Shown here piece after piece: positions 1 through 7,524 of a stretch of DNA of 10,087 bases. A program made the position numbers and the translations under genes. Under the pieces are notes generated by a model. That model made no database searches. It saw only the letters and a program-made list of their open reading frames with translations, and was not told where the DNA came from. The stretch spans positions 1-10,087 of the forward strand of contig JBFHWF010000078.1 of the NCBI GenBank assembly GCA_041589175.1. Reading direction: 5' to 3'. Source of the stretch: SZUA-229 sp041589175 (lineage in GTDB: Bacteria; Pseudomonadota; Gammaproteobacteria; SZUA-229). Position 1 is the stretch's first letter. The number at the start of each line of letters is the position of its first letter.

Positions 1-335
1 ATTTTTTCCATTAGCATGAGTGCATTTTGATCCTGTTGCTGCTGGATGTCGTGTAGCAGTTGCTCCATGGGGGGCAGGCGTGGGCCTCGCTCGGGCTTGG
101 GGCAGTTCTCTGGGATAAAAAGAGATTTATCAAATGTGTATCTGTCGTCACCCTGTATGACTTCATGTAACCAGTAGTTTTCAATAAACATGCCATGACC
201 CAGATGCCATCCCATAGGACTGAGTTGTGGGTGAAACTGCAGCCGATATTCAAGGTCGTTCATGTTTTCAAACAACGAACGAGTTGTGTTCTGGATGGCA
301 CGTAGACGAATTAAGGTGGTAAGGCTGGTACTCAT
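1..335 (-). CDS. egtB: Hercynine oxygenase EgtB-like, N-terminal fragment (cut by window edge)
   Basis: The first 111 codons are present; the rest lies beyond position 1. Seen: an N-terminal DinB-type helical domain with the segment SPMGWHLGHGMFIENYWL at residues 39-56. By comparison with characterised EgtB, His47 of this segment should be one of the three histidines holding the catalytic non-heme iron; the other two would lie further on and are not visible. Family role: EgtB uses O2 to join a cysteine thiol donor to hercynine, giving a sulfoxide, in the cytoplasm. The C-terminal formylglycine-generating-enzyme-like domain that would confirm this is off the window. The ATG (335-333) overlaps the egtC stop as ATGA, and no good Shine-Dalgarno is visible, so translation is probably coupled to egtC. 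Related sulfoxide synthases (OvoA, SenA) share this fold, but the adjacent egtC and egtD favour EgtB. Confidence 0.8.
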   Translation of the reverse strand, partial: MSTSLTTLIRLRAIQNTTRSLFENMNDLEYRLQFHPQLSPMGWHLGHGMFIENYWLHEVIQGDDRYTFDKSLFIPENCPKPERGPRLPPMEQLLHDIQQQQDQNALMLMEK

Positions 336-1108
336 AAGGGGATGATTACTGGGGGTTGATTGTCGGTGATATGAATGATGCTGTTATCGGGCAGGCTTCG
401 CCAGTTTTCATCGTTGTCAAATTTTTCCGATGCAATCAACTGGTTGCCCGGTCCAGTACCGGGATTGTTGTCTGAATAGTACAGGCTGGGGCAGAGACCA
501 TTAATGGCATGCTTTGTCGCGAATATTGAAGTGCCGTCGCTAAAAAGAATATTCAACAGGCATCGGTCACCAGCACATATCTCGTTAATGTCAGCGAAAC
601 ATTGATGTATAGCCTCGAGCGGTGATGCTGTGTCCAGATGCTGCATGAGCAAGGCAAACAGATACTCTGAATCTGTGTTGCCAATAACCAACTGCGCGTA
701 ACGATCATCCAGTTTCTGTTTCATCAGTTGCTGTTTTTGTCCGGCAAAATCGAGAATATAGCCATTGTGAAAAAAACTCCACTGCTGATAAATAAAGGGT
801 TGTGTATTATGCAGGGAAACACCGAGGCCGGGTGTTGCGCTTCTGACATAAGCAAGCCATAACGGCTGGCTGAGGCTGGATGCAAAATCTATCAGGTTAG
901 CGTCATTCCAGATGGGTAGTGTCTCACGATAACGGAACACCTGTTGTCTGTTTTCGTTATACCAGGCGATGCCAAATCCATCCGCATTGAGTTTTGCTTC
1001 GCGAAGTTCTCGAGGTTGCCATGCCTGTTTTTCAAGGCTGTGCTCCGGGTCCAGCATGATTCTGGATAACGGGACAGGACTGCCCACATAGGCAAGTAAA
1101 CGACACAT
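332..1108 (-). CDS. egtC: Ergothioneine biosynthesis glutamine amidotransferase EgtC
   Basis: A 258-residue class II (Ntn-type) glutamine amidotransferase. Family role: EgtC hydrolyses the gamma-glutamyl group from gamma-glutamyl-hercynyl-cysteine sulfoxide, in the cytoplasm. Seen: MCRLLAYVGSP at the N terminus, so Cys2 becomes the catalytic N-terminal nucleophile once Met is removed. Also present are NADGFG at 41-46, RSAT at 89-92 and HNG at 114-116, all typical of this fold. The C-terminal stretch SEKFDNDENW... ending in PPVIIPL resembles the end of mycobacterial EgtC, which is somewhat shorter (about 227 residues). The frame stays open 47 codons further upstream, but the start must sit directly before the nucleophile cysteine, so I chose the ATG at 1108. 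Shine-Dalgarno is weak. It is divergent from egtD, and its TGA overlaps the egtB ATG. The general YafJ-type amidotransferase family is the alternative; context argues against it. Confidence 0.92.
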   Translation of the reverse strand: MCRLLAYVGSPVPLSRIMLDPEHSLEKQAWQPRELREAKLNADGFGIAWYNENRQQVFRYRETLPIWNDANLIDFASSLSQPLWLAYVRSATPGLGVSLHNTQPFIYQQWSFFHNGYILDFAGQKQQLMKQKLDDRYAQLVIGNTDSEYLFALLMQHLDTASPLEAIHQCFADINEICAGDRCLLNILFSDGTSIFATKHAINGLCPSLYYSDNNPGTGPGNQLIASEKFDNDENWRSLPDNSIIHITDNQPPVIIPL

Positions 1109-1153
1109 AGGAATGATTGCTATATTATTTTCATCGCGATCAATGTTAGCATA

Positions 1154-1187
1154 GCTGCAGGAAGCATAAAAATCGGCTGCAGGAAGC
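1154..1187. repeat. Two perfect 12-bp direct repeats in the egtC/egtD divergent control region
   Basis: GCTGCAGGAAGC occurs at 1154-1165 and again at 1176-1187. The start-to-start distance is 22 bp, about two helical turns, so both copies face the same side of the DNA. The flanking bases differ, so identity stops at the repeat edges. They lie 46-79 bp upstream of the egtC start and 107-140 bp upstream of egtD, a position fitting a regulator binding site. The regulator is unknown; function is inferred from position and spacing only. Confidence 0.6.
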
Positions 1188-1236
1188 GCGAGTCCGTTTG
1201 TATGTGTTGATGCTGTTTCGCAAAGAGTCTCGCAAG

Positions 1237-1266
1237 TTGCTGATCTCAAAGTAAATCAATTCTAAC
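1237..1266 (+). promoter_or_regulatory. Possible sigma-70 promoter for egtD
   Basis: A TTGCTG (1237-1242) and TCTAAC (1261-1266) pair, separated by 18 bp, lies just before egtD. Each hexamer matches consensus at four of six positions. The implied transcript would start near 1273, leaving about 20 nt of leader containing the AGGGG ribosome site at 1284-1288. This is weak pattern evidence. I found no comparably spaced pair for egtC on the other strand, although an AT-rich TAATAT lies close to its start. Confidence 0.3.
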
Positions 1267-1294
1267 AGTTAATGCGATACAACAGGGGCTGGCA

Positions 1295-2266
1295 ATGGTG
1301 CTAAATGAATGTCTCTATGTTAATCACTCCAGAAATACTAATAGTTTGCAGGATGATGTGCTGCAGGGCCTGCTACGGCCACCCCGTAGTCTGCCAGCAA
1401 AATATTTTTATGATGAGCGGGGTTCTCTGTTATTCGACCAGATATGCGAGACGGATGAATATTATCCAACGCGTATCGAAGCCGAATTACTCGATAATTA
1501 TGCACACAAAATTATCCAGCTAGCACAGCCACAACACATTCTTGAGTTTGGTAGTGGTACCAGTCGAAAAACGCATCATCTGATACTTGCCTGTGAACGT
1601 CTGGGTGTCGAGTGTGAATATCTGCCATTTGACGTGTGTGAAGAGATGTTGCATAAGGTTCGTGATGAGTTTCAGCACCAGTATCAATGGCTGGATGTGC
1701 AACCTCTGGTGGGTGACTACACCGCGGGTCTGGATTATTTGCATCGCCCTGATGGTAAAACGCTCTATGTATTTCTTGGTAGCAGTATCGGAAATTTCAA
1801 TCAGGCTGAGGCGCAGGCATTTATAGATGATGTATCAAGTTGTATGCAGTCGGGTGATAGTTTGCTGCTAGGTTGTGATCGAGTAAAAGACGAAAAGATA
1901 TTACACAATGCCTATAATGACGCATCTGGTGTTACCCGGGACTTTAATCTAAATCTACTGAATGTGCTTAATCGTGAGCTGGATGCAGACTTTGAGCTGG
2001 AGCGGTTTCGGCATAAGGCTGTGTATAATTCTGCGGATCAGCGAATTGAAATGTATCTGGTTTCAAAACATAAGCAGGAAATTAACCTCAATGAAATCGG
2101 TGAAACATTGCAGCTGGATGATGGTGAGCCGATCCTTACCGAGGTTAGTCATAAATATTCCTACCAGCAGGCGGAATCCCTGCTAACCGATGCAGGATTG
2201 CATATACTCAGGCATATCGAACCTGAAAATGCCTGGTTTTCACTGGTGCTGGCCAGCAAGCCATAG
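1295..2266 (+). CDS. egtD: L-histidine N-alpha-methyltransferase EgtD
   Basis: Family role: SAM-dependent trimethylation of the histidine alpha-amino group to hercynine, the first committed step of ergothioneine synthesis, in the cytoplasm. Seen: the signature SLPAKYFYDERGS (32-44), DEYYPTR (54-60), the SAM-binding EFGSGTSRKT (84-93) and GSSIGNF (162-168). The substrate residues known from mycobacterial EgtD are all present: Tyr39, Tyr56, Asn167, Tyr207, Met253, Glu283 and Ser285 (the last five shifted by one). It should therefore be a genuine histidine enzyme. Length is 323 residues, against 321 in mycobacteria. The ATG at 1295 has an AGGGG Shine-Dalgarno at 1284-1288 with 6-nt spacing. It is divergent from egtC-egtB; the HDOD gene follows 37 nt after its stop with no terminator seen, suggesting co-transcription. 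Confidence 0.96.
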   Translation: MVLNECLYVNHSRNTNSLQDDVLQGLLRPPRSLPAKYFYDERGSLLFDQICETDEYYPTRIEAELLDNYAHKIIQLAQPQHILEFGSGTSRKTHHLILACERLGVECEYLPFDVCEEMLHKVRDEFQHQYQWLDVQPLVGDYTAGLDYLHRPDGKTLYVFLGSSIGNFNQAEAQAFIDDVSSCMQSGDSLLLGCDRVKDEKILHNAYNDASGVTRDFNLNLLNVLNRELDADFELERFRHKAVYNSADQRIEMYLVSKHKQEINLNEIGETLQLDDGEPILTEVSHKYSYQQAESLLTDAGLHILRHIEPENAWFSLVLASKP

Positions 2267-2303
2267 TCCCGTAGCCGGCAATACTATCTGGAATTCTATT
2301 TGT

Positions 2304-4067
2304 ATGTCCCAGGAAATGCCCCGAGATCTGGCAGGCTGGCAGGCATTGCTTGCTGATAAAAAATTACCCATGCTGTCACGCACCCGGTCGGCTCTGAAGT
2401 CCCTGATGGCGCGCCCGCAGCTGTCTATTACACAGTATATCGATCCGATCCTGCATGATGCCGGCTTCTGTAGTGAGGTGTTCCGTCATGTTAACCAGCA
2501 ACGCAAACAGGCTGGGCGTCGCCCCCTGGCGAGCCTGGAAAATGCGTTGTCACATTTTGGAACTGAGGGATTTGCAAGCTTCCTTAAGCAGCAGCAGATC
2601 TTTGAAGATATGCAGCTGGAGCCACGAAATCAGCAGGGCTATTTACGATTACTGGCTCAGATCACCCATGCCACCCTGCAGATGCGAGAGTGGTCGCGGC
2701 AGCGAAAGGTGCTGCAACCGGAAGAGGCGCTGCTGGCGACCCTGATGGCTGGTGTCGCTGAGGCGCACCTCTGGTGCTTTGCCGGCGATACGATGTCGCA
2801 AATAGAGCAGCTATGTTACGTCGAGGGTAAAAACTGGAACGACGCAGCTAGTAGCATACTCGGATGTGAACTACGACAGTTAGGCCTGTCGCTATCGGAA
2901 AACATGGGCTTGCCAGAGATTACCCAGGATGCCATGGCAAAACAGCAGGACGATTTTACGCTGGCCACCGGTGTTTTACTTGCCCGTGAGTTATGCCGTG
3001 TTGTGGATTTAAACTGGTATGGTGGTCGTGCTCAGGCGGTTATCGAACGTATTGCGAAGTATCAGGGCAAAACTGCAGCAGAGGTTGAGCGTCAACTGCA
3101 TCTCACTGCTGTTGAGGTGAATGAGGAAATGCAGGCTAATGGTTTTGCCTCGCCCGCCAGGCGTATACCTATGTTAGCCGATGATGCATTCGTCTATGAA
3201 GAGTTTCGTTTGCAGTCCATAGAAACCATCGCACCAGATAACACAGAGGCGGCTAGTTCCAGTCTGGTAGCAGAAAAGGAATTAAGTCGGTCTTCAGTTA
3301 ATCAGGCTGCGCCTCGGGAAGCGTCCCCTGTAAAACCAGCTGTGGCTAACAACAAACAGACTGCACAACAGAAAGCTGATATGTCTTTGTCGGCGAAGTC
3401 GCCTAAAGCAAAACCGGCAGCACCTGCTGAAAATACTAAAGTCGCAGAGCTTAAGCTGTCGCAGCCACAGAAAAATACAGCGGCTGCAGATGGCGATTCG
3501 AGTCAGCAGGTTGCTGGTGGTGAGTCTGTCAGCCCTGGTTCAAATACTGAAATATCGCGTATGATCAAACAGTTTAATCAGCTGGTTGCAGAGGCGCGGC
3601 CGGCACATGACCTGATCGAATTCATCGTTAATCACTGCCATGTGATTGGAATTGAGCGTTGCGTATTTCTGGTTAAACACCCCAGTAAGCATGTGCTGGT
3701 AACACGTTATAGTCATCAACCTGATGATGTTGATGCTATCAAACCCATTAAAATCTCAACCGATAAGCCTAATGTATTTAATCTGTTAATTGAAAAGCCT
3801 CGAAATCTTTTTTTAAACGACGATAACAGGGGAAAGTACTGGAAGGCCGTGCCAGATACAGTAAAACTGGCAATTGGTGTTAAATCCTTTTTCTCGATAT
3901 CGATTTTTGTTAAAAATCATGCAATGGGAATTCTGTATGCAGATAAGCTTCGGGGTGAATTGAACAATAATGAATTCAAACAGTTTCAGGGGGTGTGTAA
4001 GCTGCTTTCCAGAGGGATTGTGCAGTCGGCGCAGAACAAACATGTATCAGCTGCTGCCGATGCATGA
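2304..4067 (+). CDS. HDOD-like / GAF-like two-domain protein, function unknown
   Basis: A 587-residue soluble protein with no signal peptide or membrane segment. Residues about 17-235 look like an HDOD domain: LPMLSRTRSAL at the start, then RPLASLENALSHFG (73-86). The expected HD-type dyad is missing, since the matching region reads LMAGVAEAHLW (147-157), so I infer no phosphohydrolase activity. Residues about 305-415 are a low-complexity Ala/Lys/Pro/Ser/Gln linker. Residues about 420-575 look GAF-like, with a core ending in SISIFVKNHAMGILYADK (531-548). HDOD proteins often act as signalling scaffolds in motility, stress or second-messenger control; the role here is not known. The frame is open 38 codons upstream inside egtD, but I chose the ATG at 2304, which follows a weak GGAA ribosome site (2290-2293). 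It lies 37 nt downstream of egtD and is convergent with argA, with 9 bp between stops. Confidence 0.8.
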   Translation: MSQEMPRDLAGWQALLADKKLPMLSRTRSALKSLMARPQLSITQYIDPILHDAGFCSEVFRHVNQQRKQAGRRPLASLENALSHFGTEGFASFLKQQQIFEDMQLEPRNQQGYLRLLAQITHATLQMREWSRQRKVLQPEEALLATLMAGVAEAHLWCFAGDTMSQIEQLCYVEGKNWNDAASSILGCELRQLGLSLSENMGLPEITQDAMAKQQDDFTLATGVLLARELCRVVDLNWYGGRAQAVIERIAKYQGKTAAEVERQLHLTAVEVNEEMQANGFASPARRIPMLADDAFVYEEFRLQSIETIAPDNTEAASSSLVAEKELSRSSVNQAAPREASPVKPAVANNKQTAQQKADMSLSAKSPKAKPAAPAENTKVAELKLSQPQKNTAAADGDSSQQVAGGESVSPGSNTEISRMIKQFNQLVAEARPAHDLIEFIVNHCHVIGIERCVFLVKHPSKHVLVTRYSHQPDDVDAIKPIKISTDKPNVFNLLIEKPRNLFLNDDNRGKYWKAVPDTVKLAIGVKSFFSISIFVKNHAMGILYADKLRGELNNNEFKQFQGVCKLLSRGIVQSAQNKHVSAAADA

Positions 4068-4076
4068 GTCGATAGC

Positions 4077-5387
4077 TTATAACTGTTTGATATAAATTTT
4101 TGAATTACGCTGTACGTTATACATATGACGACGCTGTATAGGAATCTGCTCCAGCGAGCCTTCCACAAAACCTTTTTCAATGAACCAGTGTGCTGTATGG
4201 GTGGTTAAAATAAACAGTTGCCTGATCTGTTTTGCCGCACACTGTTGCTCGATATGTTGCAGTAATTCGTTGGCTCTTCCCTGTTTCTGGTAACTCGGAT
4301 GTACAGCAACACAGGCCAGTTCAGCACATTGCTGGTCATAGGGATAAAGTGCCGCGCAGGCGATAATCATGCCGTCCCTTTCAATGACGGTGAACTGTCC
4401 GATTTCCAGCTCCAGTTGTTCGCGCGAACGATGGGCAAGAATGTTCTGCTGCTCGAGAGGCTGGATTAGCTCAAGCACCCCACCAACATCGTTGATGGTC
4501 GCCTGACGTAAACCTTCATAGGTTTCGTTGGTGATCATGCTGCCACTGCCATCCCGAGTATAAAGCTCGAGTAATAGTGCGCCATCGGTTTCATGGCTAA
4601 TGAGGTGAGCACGACGTACACCTTGCTTACAGGCCTGTATTGCGCTTTGTAAATGGATCTGCCCGAGCTCGTCGAGGAAGTTTTTCTTTAACAGGGTTTC
4701 TGCCTGTACCACATTGAGCTGCTGTATTAATTCGTTATCCGGATCTTCTATACCGCTCTGGGGCATAAGCAAAATCAGCTTGTCGGCCTTCAGTGCGCTG
4801 GCGGTTGCGGTGGCAACATCTTCAGCGCGACAGTTAAACGCTTCGCCGCTCGGTGAGTAGGCTATTGGTGATAGCAGTACGATATTATTCAAGGATAGCT
4901 GTTGTTGAATGGCTTCCGTATCAACCTTGCGAATATCGCCGGTAAAGGCGAAGTCGACGCCGTCCCGCACACCATAGGGGCGTGCGGTTATGAAGTTACC
5001 AGAAACTACGCGTAGTGCAGCACCAGACATGGGCGTGTTGATCAGCCCCATGGATAACAGCGTTTCGATATTGACCCGTACTTGCCCAACAGCCTGTTCA
5101 ACACCGGGTAAACTTTTTGATGAGGTGATGCGCCAGCCGTTATGAAAACTGGATTCGATTCCCAGTACCTGTAACTGCTGCTCAATCTGCGGACGCGCAC
5201 CATGCACCAGAACCAGTTTTACACCGAGACTGTTGAGCAGGGCGATATCATGGATCAGGTTGGCAAAGCCCTGATGGCTAATGGTTTCGCCGGGAATATA
5301 GATGACAAAGGTACGGCCACGGTGACTATGAATATAAGGCGATGAAGCCCTGAACCAGTCGACATAATCTTGCTGTGTTACCGTCAT
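4077..5387 (-). CDS. argA: Amino-acid N-acetyltransferase (N-acetylglutamate synthase) ArgA
   Basis: Family role: acetyl-CoA plus L-glutamate gives N-acetylglutamate, the first step of arginine synthesis, in the cytoplasm; the enzyme is classically inhibited by arginine. Seen: an N-terminal amino-acid-kinase-like domain (about 25-285) with LVLVHGARPQI at 58-68, and a C-terminal GNAT domain (about 290-430). The GNAT acetyl-CoA loop is VAVHPSYQKQGRANELL (360-376), with the downstream segment FIEKGF (402-407). Length is 436 residues, against 443 in E. coli, so this is the classical fused ArgA, not a short GNAT-only version. The ATG at 5387 has a strong AAAGGA Shine-Dalgarno (5398-5393) with 5-nt spacing. 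It follows argE by 19 nt and is almost certainly in the same transcript. I saw no ARG box upstream of the set. Confidence 0.96.
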   Translation of the reverse strand: MTVTQQDYVDWFRASSPYIHSHRGRTFVIYIPGETISHQGFANLIHDIALLNSLGVKLVLVHGARPQIEQQLQVLGIESSFHNGWRITSSKSLPGVEQAVGQVRVNIETLLSMGLINTPMSGAALRVVSGNFITARPYGVRDGVDFAFTGDIRKVDTEAIQQQLSLNNIVLLSPIAYSPSGEAFNCRAEDVATATASALKADKLILLMPQSGIEDPDNELIQQLNVVQAETLLKKNFLDELGQIHLQSAIQACKQGVRRAHLISHETDGALLLELYTRDGSGSMITNETYEGLRQATINDVGGVLELIQPLEQQNILAHRSREQLELEIGQFTVIERDGMIIACAALYPYDQQCAELACVAVHPSYQKQGRANELLQHIEQQCAAKQIRQLFILTTHTAHWFIEKGFVEGSLEQIPIQRRHMYNVQRNSKIYIKQL

Positions 5388-5406
5388 AACTGTCCTTTGT
5401 TTGCGC

Positions 5407-6582
5407 TCAAACCGGTGCGCGGTTTTGCTCGTCTGTATTGATGCAAAAGGTTTGTATCAGTTGTTGTAAAACATCAATGGTTGGCTTGATGCGATCAATT
5501 TCAAGGTATTCGTCGGGCTGGTGTGCCTGGTCGATATTGCCCGGGCCCAGTACGATTGTTTCCATACCTAAAGCGCTAAGATAAGGCGCTTCTGTACCAA
5601 ATGCAACGCTACCAGCTTCCTGTCCTGTTAAACGCTCTGCCGCTTTTACCAGTGCGGACTGGCCGCTGGTTTCTACCGCGGGGATACCAGAGAACAGGGG
5701 GATGGTTTCCAGGGTAAAGCCATTCCCGGGCATGACATTCTGTAAGCGCTGTTTTAATTCGCCGCGAAGGGTGTCTAGCTGCATACCCGGAAGCGGGCGA
5801 ATATCGATATGCAGCTCACAGCAGCCACAGATTCGGTTTGGATTATCGCCACCATGAATGTGGCCAAAGTTCAGTGTAGGGCCTGGCACCTCAAACATCG
5901 GATTATGATATTGCTGTTGCAGTTCTTCACGCCAGCGCATGAGTTCTGCGATGACCCGATGCATGGCTTCCAGTGCATTATGACCATAGGCGGGATTACT
6001 GGAGTGCCCGGATAGCCCGGTGATGCGAATCGATTCCATCATAATGCCCTTATGCATACGAACCGGCTTCATCCCGGTTGGCTCACCGATAACGGCATAA
6101 CGTGCTGTCGGCTTGCAGCTATCAACCAGCGCCTTTGCTCCAGCCATAGTGGTCTCTTCATCCGAGGTGGCCAGAATAATCAGCGGCTGTTGATAGGCCT
6201 CCTGAGGGAAGGCCAGCGCGGCTTCAATTGCCAGTGCCAGAAAGGCCTTCATATCCGAGGTGCCGAGGCCATAGAGTCGACCATTGGCTTCGCTCAGGCT
6301 GAAGGGATCGAACTGCCAACGGCCTTCATCGTAGGGCACGGTATCCGTGTGGCCCGCCAGAACCAGTCCACCGTTGCCGCTGCCCAGTGTGGCTATCAGA
6401 TTTGCTTTACCCTGTTCTACCGGGAGCAGTTCTATCGCAAAGCCCAGATCTTCTAGCCAGTTTGCCAGCAGGTTAATCACGGGCAGGTTGCTCTGGTCCA
6501 GCGCAGGATTGACGCAGCTAATCGAAGGGGTCGCGATGAGCTGCTGAATCATTTCCAGTAATTCGGGCCTCGATGTATTCAT
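5407..6582 (-). CDS. argE: Acetylornithine deacetylase ArgE
   Basis: Family role: zinc-dependent hydrolysis of N2-acetylornithine to ornithine and acetate, in the linear arginine pathway; cytoplasmic. A 391-residue M20-family metallopeptidase fold (E. coli ArgE has 383). Metal and catalytic residues can be placed: His78 and Asp80 in GHTDTV, Asp110 in GTSDMK, Glu142/Glu143 in SDEETT, Glu167 in IGEPTG, and His354 in DQAHQPDEY. The dimerisation-domain signature GHIHGGDNPNRICGCCELH (240-258) is specifically ArgE-like, against the related DapE. Its ATG (6582-6580) overlaps the oxyR stop as ATGA, and no convincing Shine-Dalgarno is present, so translation is likely coupled to oxyR. Together with argA it supplies the entry and deacetylation steps, implying that the organism does not depend on ArgJ-type acetyl recycling. 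Confidence 0.96.
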   Translation of the reverse strand: MNTSRPELLEMIQQLIATPSISCVNPALDQSNLPVINLLANWLEDLGFAIELLPVEQGKANLIATLGSGNGGLVLAGHTDTVPYDEGRWQFDPFSLSEANGRLYGLGTSDMKAFLALAIEAALAFPQEAYQQPLIILATSDEETTMAGAKALVDSCKPTARYAVIGEPTGMKPVRMHKGIMMESIRITGLSGHSSNPAYGHNALEAMHRVIAELMRWREELQQQYHNPMFEVPGPTLNFGHIHGGDNPNRICGCCELHIDIRPLPGMQLDTLRGELKQRLQNVMPGNGFTLETIPLFSGIPAVETSGQSALVKAAERLTGQEAGSVAFGTEAPYLSALGMETIVLGPGNIDQAHQPDEYLEIDRIKPTIDVLQQLIQTFCINTDEQNRAPV

Positions 6583-7520
6583 TTGTGAGGAAACTCGATC
6601 AGCTCGTCAGGCAGCATACTGACACCACTGAGCTCGCATTGCAGTATCGCCTGCCTTAATTCCTCAATCGCCTCCGGGCGAGTAAAACCCTTGCGCCAGG
6701 CCAGTGCCACGCGACGCATGGGGGCGGGTTTGCTGAAAGGAATCATGCGGATTAATGGGTTTGCGGCCGCCTGCTGATTCGAGCTGGCAGGTAGAACGGT
6801 TATGCCGGAGCCACTGGCAACCATATGACGGATGGTTTCCAGGGAGCCACCTGCCAGGCTTTCCTGCAGGTTGCCTGAGCTGCTGCACATTGGGCAGCTC
6901 TGCAACACCTGATCGCGGAAGCAGTGGCCGGGACCAAGCAGGATAAGGCTTTCTTCTGCCAGTTCCTGAGCCTCGATTTCCTTGCGATCGTGCCAGTGAT
7001 GCTGGCAGGGAACGACGGCTTCAAAAGGCTCATCGTAAACCGCCTGGGTGACAATGCCGGGTTCATCGAAGGGCAGGGCAATAATGATGACATCCAGCTT
7101 GCCCTGTTTAAGCTGTTCAGATAGTACCGCGGTAAAGTTTTCTTCCAGTCGTAGCTGCATCTGGGGAGCACGCTGATGTAGCTGTGGAATCAGCGAAGGC
7201 AGTAGATAGGGGGCGATTGTATAAATCGCTCCCAGCCTCAGAGGAGCCGATAACGGATCAAGCTGGCTCTGTGCCAGCAGCTTGAGGTGGGCGGCCTGGT
7301 CCAGTACTTTCTGAGCCTGTTCGATAATCGCATCACCCCGCTCGGTAATGCGTAGTTCGTTTCGTGCTTCGCGCTCGAAAATATTCAGGCCCAGCTCTTC
7401 TTCCAGCTTCTTGATGCCGAGGCTCAGCGTCGGCTGGCTGACAAAGCAGGCTTTGGCGGCGCGGCCAAAATGCTTGTGCTGTGCCACTGCAACAATGTAT
7501 TTGAGTTCGGTAAGTGTCAT
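6579..7520 (-). CDS. oxyR: Hydrogen peroxide-sensing LysR-type regulator OxyR
   Basis: Family role: a DNA-binding regulator activated by H2O2 through an intramolecular disulfide, controlling antioxidant genes. A 313-residue protein (E. coli 305). Seen: N-terminal LysR helix-turn-helix with HFGRAAKACFVSQPTLS (17-33), then an effector domain. The redox pair is Cys200 (GHCFRDQ) and Cys209 (QSCP), nine residues apart as in E. coli Cys199/Cys208. A further Cys212 makes a CPMC motif not present in E. coli OxyR. The SLETIRHMVASGSGITVLP region (226-244) matches the conserved OxyR block. A 15-residue hydrophobic upstream extension is open, but the ATG at 7520 aligns with known OxyR starts; there is no Shine-Dalgarno, and the candidate promoter would start transcription at or next to this ATG. 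It overlaps argE by ATGA and is divergent from the chemoreceptor gene. Confidence 0.95.
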   Translation of the reverse strand: MTLTELKYIVAVAQHKHFGRAAKACFVSQPTLSLGIKKLEEELGLNIFEREARNELRITERGDAIIEQAQKVLDQAAHLKLLAQSQLDPLSAPLRLGAIYTIAPYLLPSLIPQLHQRAPQMQLRLEENFTAVLSEQLKQGKLDVIIIALPFDEPGIVTQAVYDEPFEAVVPCQHHWHDRKEIEAQELAEESLILLGPGHCFRDQVLQSCPMCSSSGNLQESLAGGSLETIRHMVASGSGITVLPASSNQQAAANPLIRMIPFSKPAPMRRVALAWRKGFTRPEAIEELRQAILQCELSGVSMLPDELIEFPHK

Positions 7521-7524
7521 ATCG

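Noticed and set aside
11..253. 80-codon minus-strand open frame at the left edge
   Set aside because: It lies in another frame within the EgtB-like reading frame, which carries the recognisable SPMGWHLGH motif.
1109..1249. 47-codon upstream extension of the egtC frame
   Set aside because: Class II amidotransferases need Cys right after the initiator Met; MCRLLAY at 1108 satisfies this, and the extension covers the control region with its repeat.
2190..2303. Longer start for the HDOD gene inside egtD
   Set aside because: The extra 38 residues overlap the end of the well-supported egtD in another frame and look unlike any domain; the ATG at 2304 fits better.
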